This document shows, one piece after another, positions 62,050 through 64,000 of a DNA stretch of 64,000 bases (the first letter of the stretch is position 1; each line of letters starts with the position of its first letter). A model generated the notes under the pieces. That model saw nothing but the letters and a program-made list of their open reading frames with translations, was not told the origin of the DNA and made no database searches. The translations under genes and the position numbers were made by a program. Source of the DNA: Amycolatopsis circi (GTDB lineage: Bacteria; Actinomycetota; Actinomycetes; Mycobacteriales; Pseudonocardiaceae); contig NZ_PQIA01000007.1 in assembly GCF_003385235.1 (NCBI RefSeq), positions 1 through 64,000 on the forward strand, read 5' to 3'.

Positions 62050-63339
62050 TCATTCTTGCGGCGAGCTATTGATGTCCACTATCCAGCCTTTAGGGAACCT
62101 GACACCTCCCGGGGTCTTGAATTCTGCGCGGTCAAAGTGCGCCGCTCTTGTCGACTCAACTTCACTGAAATCTGCAACACTTTCGAATCTTGACTGATAG
62201 AAGTCTGCACGAAATCCAAATAGAGCCCCCATAAAGGAACTGTCGCCAATAAATACGGCTCGATCAAAATCTGCAAGACCGACAAATTCCGAACCTTCGA
62301 AATGTGAGGCGCGCGAGAAAGTAGCGTTACCAAAGGTTGCCGCGCTCGCGAAGCCTGCGCTATCAAAGTAAGCAACATCGGAGAAATGCGCATACATGAA
62401 TTCTGCGGCATCTTCAAAGCGAGCAAGCCGAAACGAAGTAGGCCCAGTGAATTTCACATTAGCGAAGTCAGCTGATTCCAAAAATCGTGAACTGCTGAAG
62501 CTTGCAGAGCCCACGAATGTAGATCCATGGAACGACGCGCGTGTCATTTCAGACGAACTAAAGTCGACATTGTAGAGAACCGTTCCACTGAGATCAATCT
62601 CAATATCCGACCAGAATTTCGGAGTAGAGATTCGAAGATGCGAAGTCAAAATATTCTGGATGATTATACGTTCCTGCAAATCACGATATTCAGTAACCTT
62701 TACCGAATCTCCGGTTGGCTCACCACCCGAGTAAGAAGAAAGTCGCAGGAAACCACATAGAATATTGGCGACCAACTGCCGATACTCAGGGTTGACCTCA
62801 GCTAAACCCTCAAGAGCGTAGAGTCCGGAAACTCGAACCTTGGGCTTTTCTGATCCGATGTGCTGTATTATTTGCGAGTAGCGACTGAACACCGAGTCCT
62901 CGCGCATCGTCGAAGACTCAAGAGAAGATATTTCAGCAGCTTGAAGAACCCTCTCCTGCGAGGCTTCACGGCGCCCTTGAGCGACCAACATAACCCAGCT
63001 TGCCGCGGATGCAATAACCACAGTTCCGATTGGAACGACAATTGAAATCCAAGCCACGTTGCTCAACTTGAAGTTCGGCACGGCAATCGTTACCAGCGCA
63101 AGCAGGCAGAGAGCTACGAGGCCGACGAGACTTATGGAAATACTCACACCTCGGCCAAGAACAAGATGCAGCGGCTTTCTCGTGCGAGCTGTTCCGAGCT
63201 CTCGCCGCACTTCGCGCGTAAGATTACGTGACATTGACGCGATTGACTTCGTGTCAGCGTCAGGAATAGCATCCCGCAAAAGTTCTTCGGTCAACTTCCT
63301 GAAACTGCCGGGCCCACTTAGACCTTTTGAGCTACTCAT
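62050..63339 (-). CDS. Membrane-bound pentapeptide-repeat protein
   Basis: The protein has 429 residues. After an N-terminal charged part (1-60) there are two transmembrane segments (about 66-88 and 95-118; ISLVGLVALCLLALVTIAV), a short helical region, then from about residue 245 a series of pentapeptide-like repeats (A/S-x-F-x-x pattern: SADFANVKFTGPTSFRLARFEDAAEF and so on) that form a right-handed beta-helix. The GC content is visibly lower, about half, compared with about 70% elsewhere, so it is foreign. It overlaps the upstream small gene by eight bases. Function is unknown. Confidence 0.85.
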   Translation of the reverse strand: MSSSKGLSGPGSFRKLTEELLRDAIPDADTKSIASMSRNLTREVRRELGTARTRKPLHLVLGRGVSISISLVGLVALCLLALVTIAVPNFKLSNVAWISIVVPIGTVVIASAASWVMLVAQGRREASQERVLQAAEISSLESSTMREDSVFSRYSQIIQHIGSEKPKVRVSGLYALEGLAEVNPEYRQLVANILCGFLRLSSYSGGEPTGDSVKVTEYRDLQERIIIQNILTSHLRISTPKFWSDIEIDLSGTVLYNVDFSSSEMTRASFHGSTFVGSASFSSSRFLESADFANVKFTGPTSFRLARFEDAAEFMYAHFSDVAYFDSAGFASAATFGNATFSRASHFEGSEFVGLADFDRAVFIGDSSFMGALFGFRADFYQSRFESVADFSEVESTRAAHFDRAEFKTPGGVRFPKGWIVDINSSPQE

Positions 63340-63631
63340 GCTTTGCCCCCTCCCAACGCTTGCGCCTCCGGCAATATGGGCATCTCATATCGGCTTGTTG
63401 CAGCAATAATCCAGCTGCAGCTACAGCCTGTTTAACGGCTTTTAAATTAGAAGCCGAAGGGGATACTGCATCAGTATCAAGAACCCGACTAACCAAGTTT
63501 TCCCAATGATCCTCAGCCAAACCCCAGTGGCCCCCATGCACCTTGACGAATAACTCAGCCAACCCCGGCGGTACTTCATACCCACTTCGGGCGTAAATCA
63601 AATTACGCAGTGGCGGAATTAGGTTACTCAT
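63332..63631 (-). CDS. Small zinc-knuckle-containing hypothetical protein
   Basis: The protein has 99 residues. It has a helical body (GLAELFVKVHGGHWGLAEDHWENLV) and a C-terminal CPYCRRRKRW zinc-knuckle-like motif. I do not recognise a family. The ATG at 63629-63631 is chosen; the frame has an upstream TTG. It overlaps both the upstream membrane protein gene and the pentapeptide gene by eight bases, so all three are one operon. Confidence 0.6.
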   Translation of the reverse strand: MSNLIPPLRNLIYARSGYEVPPGLAELFVKVHGGHWGLAEDHWENLVSRVLDTDAVSPSASNLKAVKQAVAAAGLLLQQADMRCPYCRRRKRWEGAKHE

Positions 63632-64000
63632 CTTCACTGCCGTCAAACAATTGGCCGACGGGCTTCTTTCTTCTGCCCGATATTGAAGCAGTAACGACGT
63701 GGCCAGCGACAGCTCCAGCTAACGCAGGCGCGGCCAGCCATCCCGCCACGGACAGGATCCACGCCGTTAGAGGACTGCTTGTCGATGCGGGCGAGGTGAT
63801 TGACAAACTGACATCGTACGCTTCACGCCATCCGATTACGAACCCGTTCAGCACGAAGAGTGCACCAAAGAATACAGCGAAGGGAATTCCCCGAAACAAG
63901 ATCCAATACTTGAAGGCCGTGTGACGCCCCCGGGAGCGCCACCTCGTGCGCATCCGCGCAAACAATGATCTTGGCGGTGGTGGTGGCAGATCCGGCGCAT
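63624..64000 (-). CDS. Membrane protein, DUF6313-like (partial, runs off the window)
   Basis: At least 113 residues are visible with two transmembrane segments (FRGIPFAVFFGALFVLNGFVIGW and TAWILSVAGWLAAPALAGAVAGHVV). The sequence is like actinobacterial DUF6313 proteins (recalled). The frame continues upstream to position 64000 with a Pro-rich stretch (APDLPPPPPRSLFARM), so the true start lies outside the window. It is first in the three-gene overlapping operon with the zinc-knuckle and pentapeptide proteins. Confidence 0.65.
   Translation of the reverse strand, partial: APDLPPPPPRSLFARMRTRWRSRGRHTAFKYWILFRGIPFAVFFGALFVLNGFVIGWREAYDVSLSITSPASTSSPLTAWILSVAGWLAAPALAGAVAGHVVTASISGRRKKPVGQLFDGSEDE

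Overview
The window is very GC-rich, densely packed actinobacterial chromosome. GTG starts and 4-base start/stop overlaps are common. An IdeR-type DtxR regulator, a gluABCD-type glutamate uptake operon, a mycobacterial-type Sdh1 operon and LexA boxes of the CGAAC-N4-GTTCG type all fit the Actinomycetia. Protein style and the family of dispersed palindromes suggest Pseudonocardiaceae, probably Amycolatopsis or a close relative. This is inferred from sequence style; no database was searched. No rRNA, tRNA or CRISPR array was recognised.

Layout. (1) 1-8.4 kb: an AcuC-like deacetylase, an exported DJ-1/PfpI protein and a sulfurtransferase on the minus strand, then ideR-galK-galE on the plus strand. 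An 820-base gene-poor stretch with local repeats and a strong hairpin follows, then a DUF4192 gene. (2) 8.5-24 kb: secreted or envelope hydrolases (M23, PepX-like, zinc peptidase, prolyl oligopeptidase, trypsin), a NarL-type two-component pair, a MocR regulator, and a TetR-DUF4865-tautomerase operon with a palindrome at its start. (3) 23.9-24.8 kb: a toxin-antitoxin-like pair with a three-arm palindromic operator. (4) 24.9-43.7 kb: a conserved actinobacterial block holding nrdJ-nrdR, an SOS-type LysM gene divergent from lexA, hflX, dapF-miaA, a DUF349 gene, a small membrane protein and miaB. From memory this matches the order of the M. tuberculosis Rv2718c-Rv2733c region. An inserted wHTH regulator/MFS exporter/ValS group sits inside it. 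(5) 44-51.4 kb: a heparin-lyase-like secreted protein, a TAXI lipoprotein with a convergent two-component system, and gluABCD. (6) 52.6-56.4 kb: a four-gene Sdh1 operon. (7) 56.6-64 kb: a genomic island. It holds a truncated tyrosine integrase fused by deletion to conjugation-gene remnants, a DUF5753 regulator, a Pra-like activator, small hypotheticals, a flavoprotein, a frameshifted HTH regulator, and a lower-GC cluster of a pentapeptide-repeat membrane protein and two overlapping partners.

How the genes work together. IdeR is translationally coupled to galactose metabolism. NrdR probably controls nrdR-nrdJ, and a long inverted repeat lies upstream. LexA probably controls itself and the divergent LysM protein through two good SOS boxes; that protein carries five tandem 31-35-residue repeats in its cytoplasmic part. 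gluA-gluB and gluB-gluC are separated by stem-loops that could set different expression levels. The places most likely to hold undescribed biology are the toxin-antitoxin pair at 24 kb, the repeat-bearing SOS/LysM protein at 28.5-30.2 kb, and the three-gene pentapeptide cluster at the right end.
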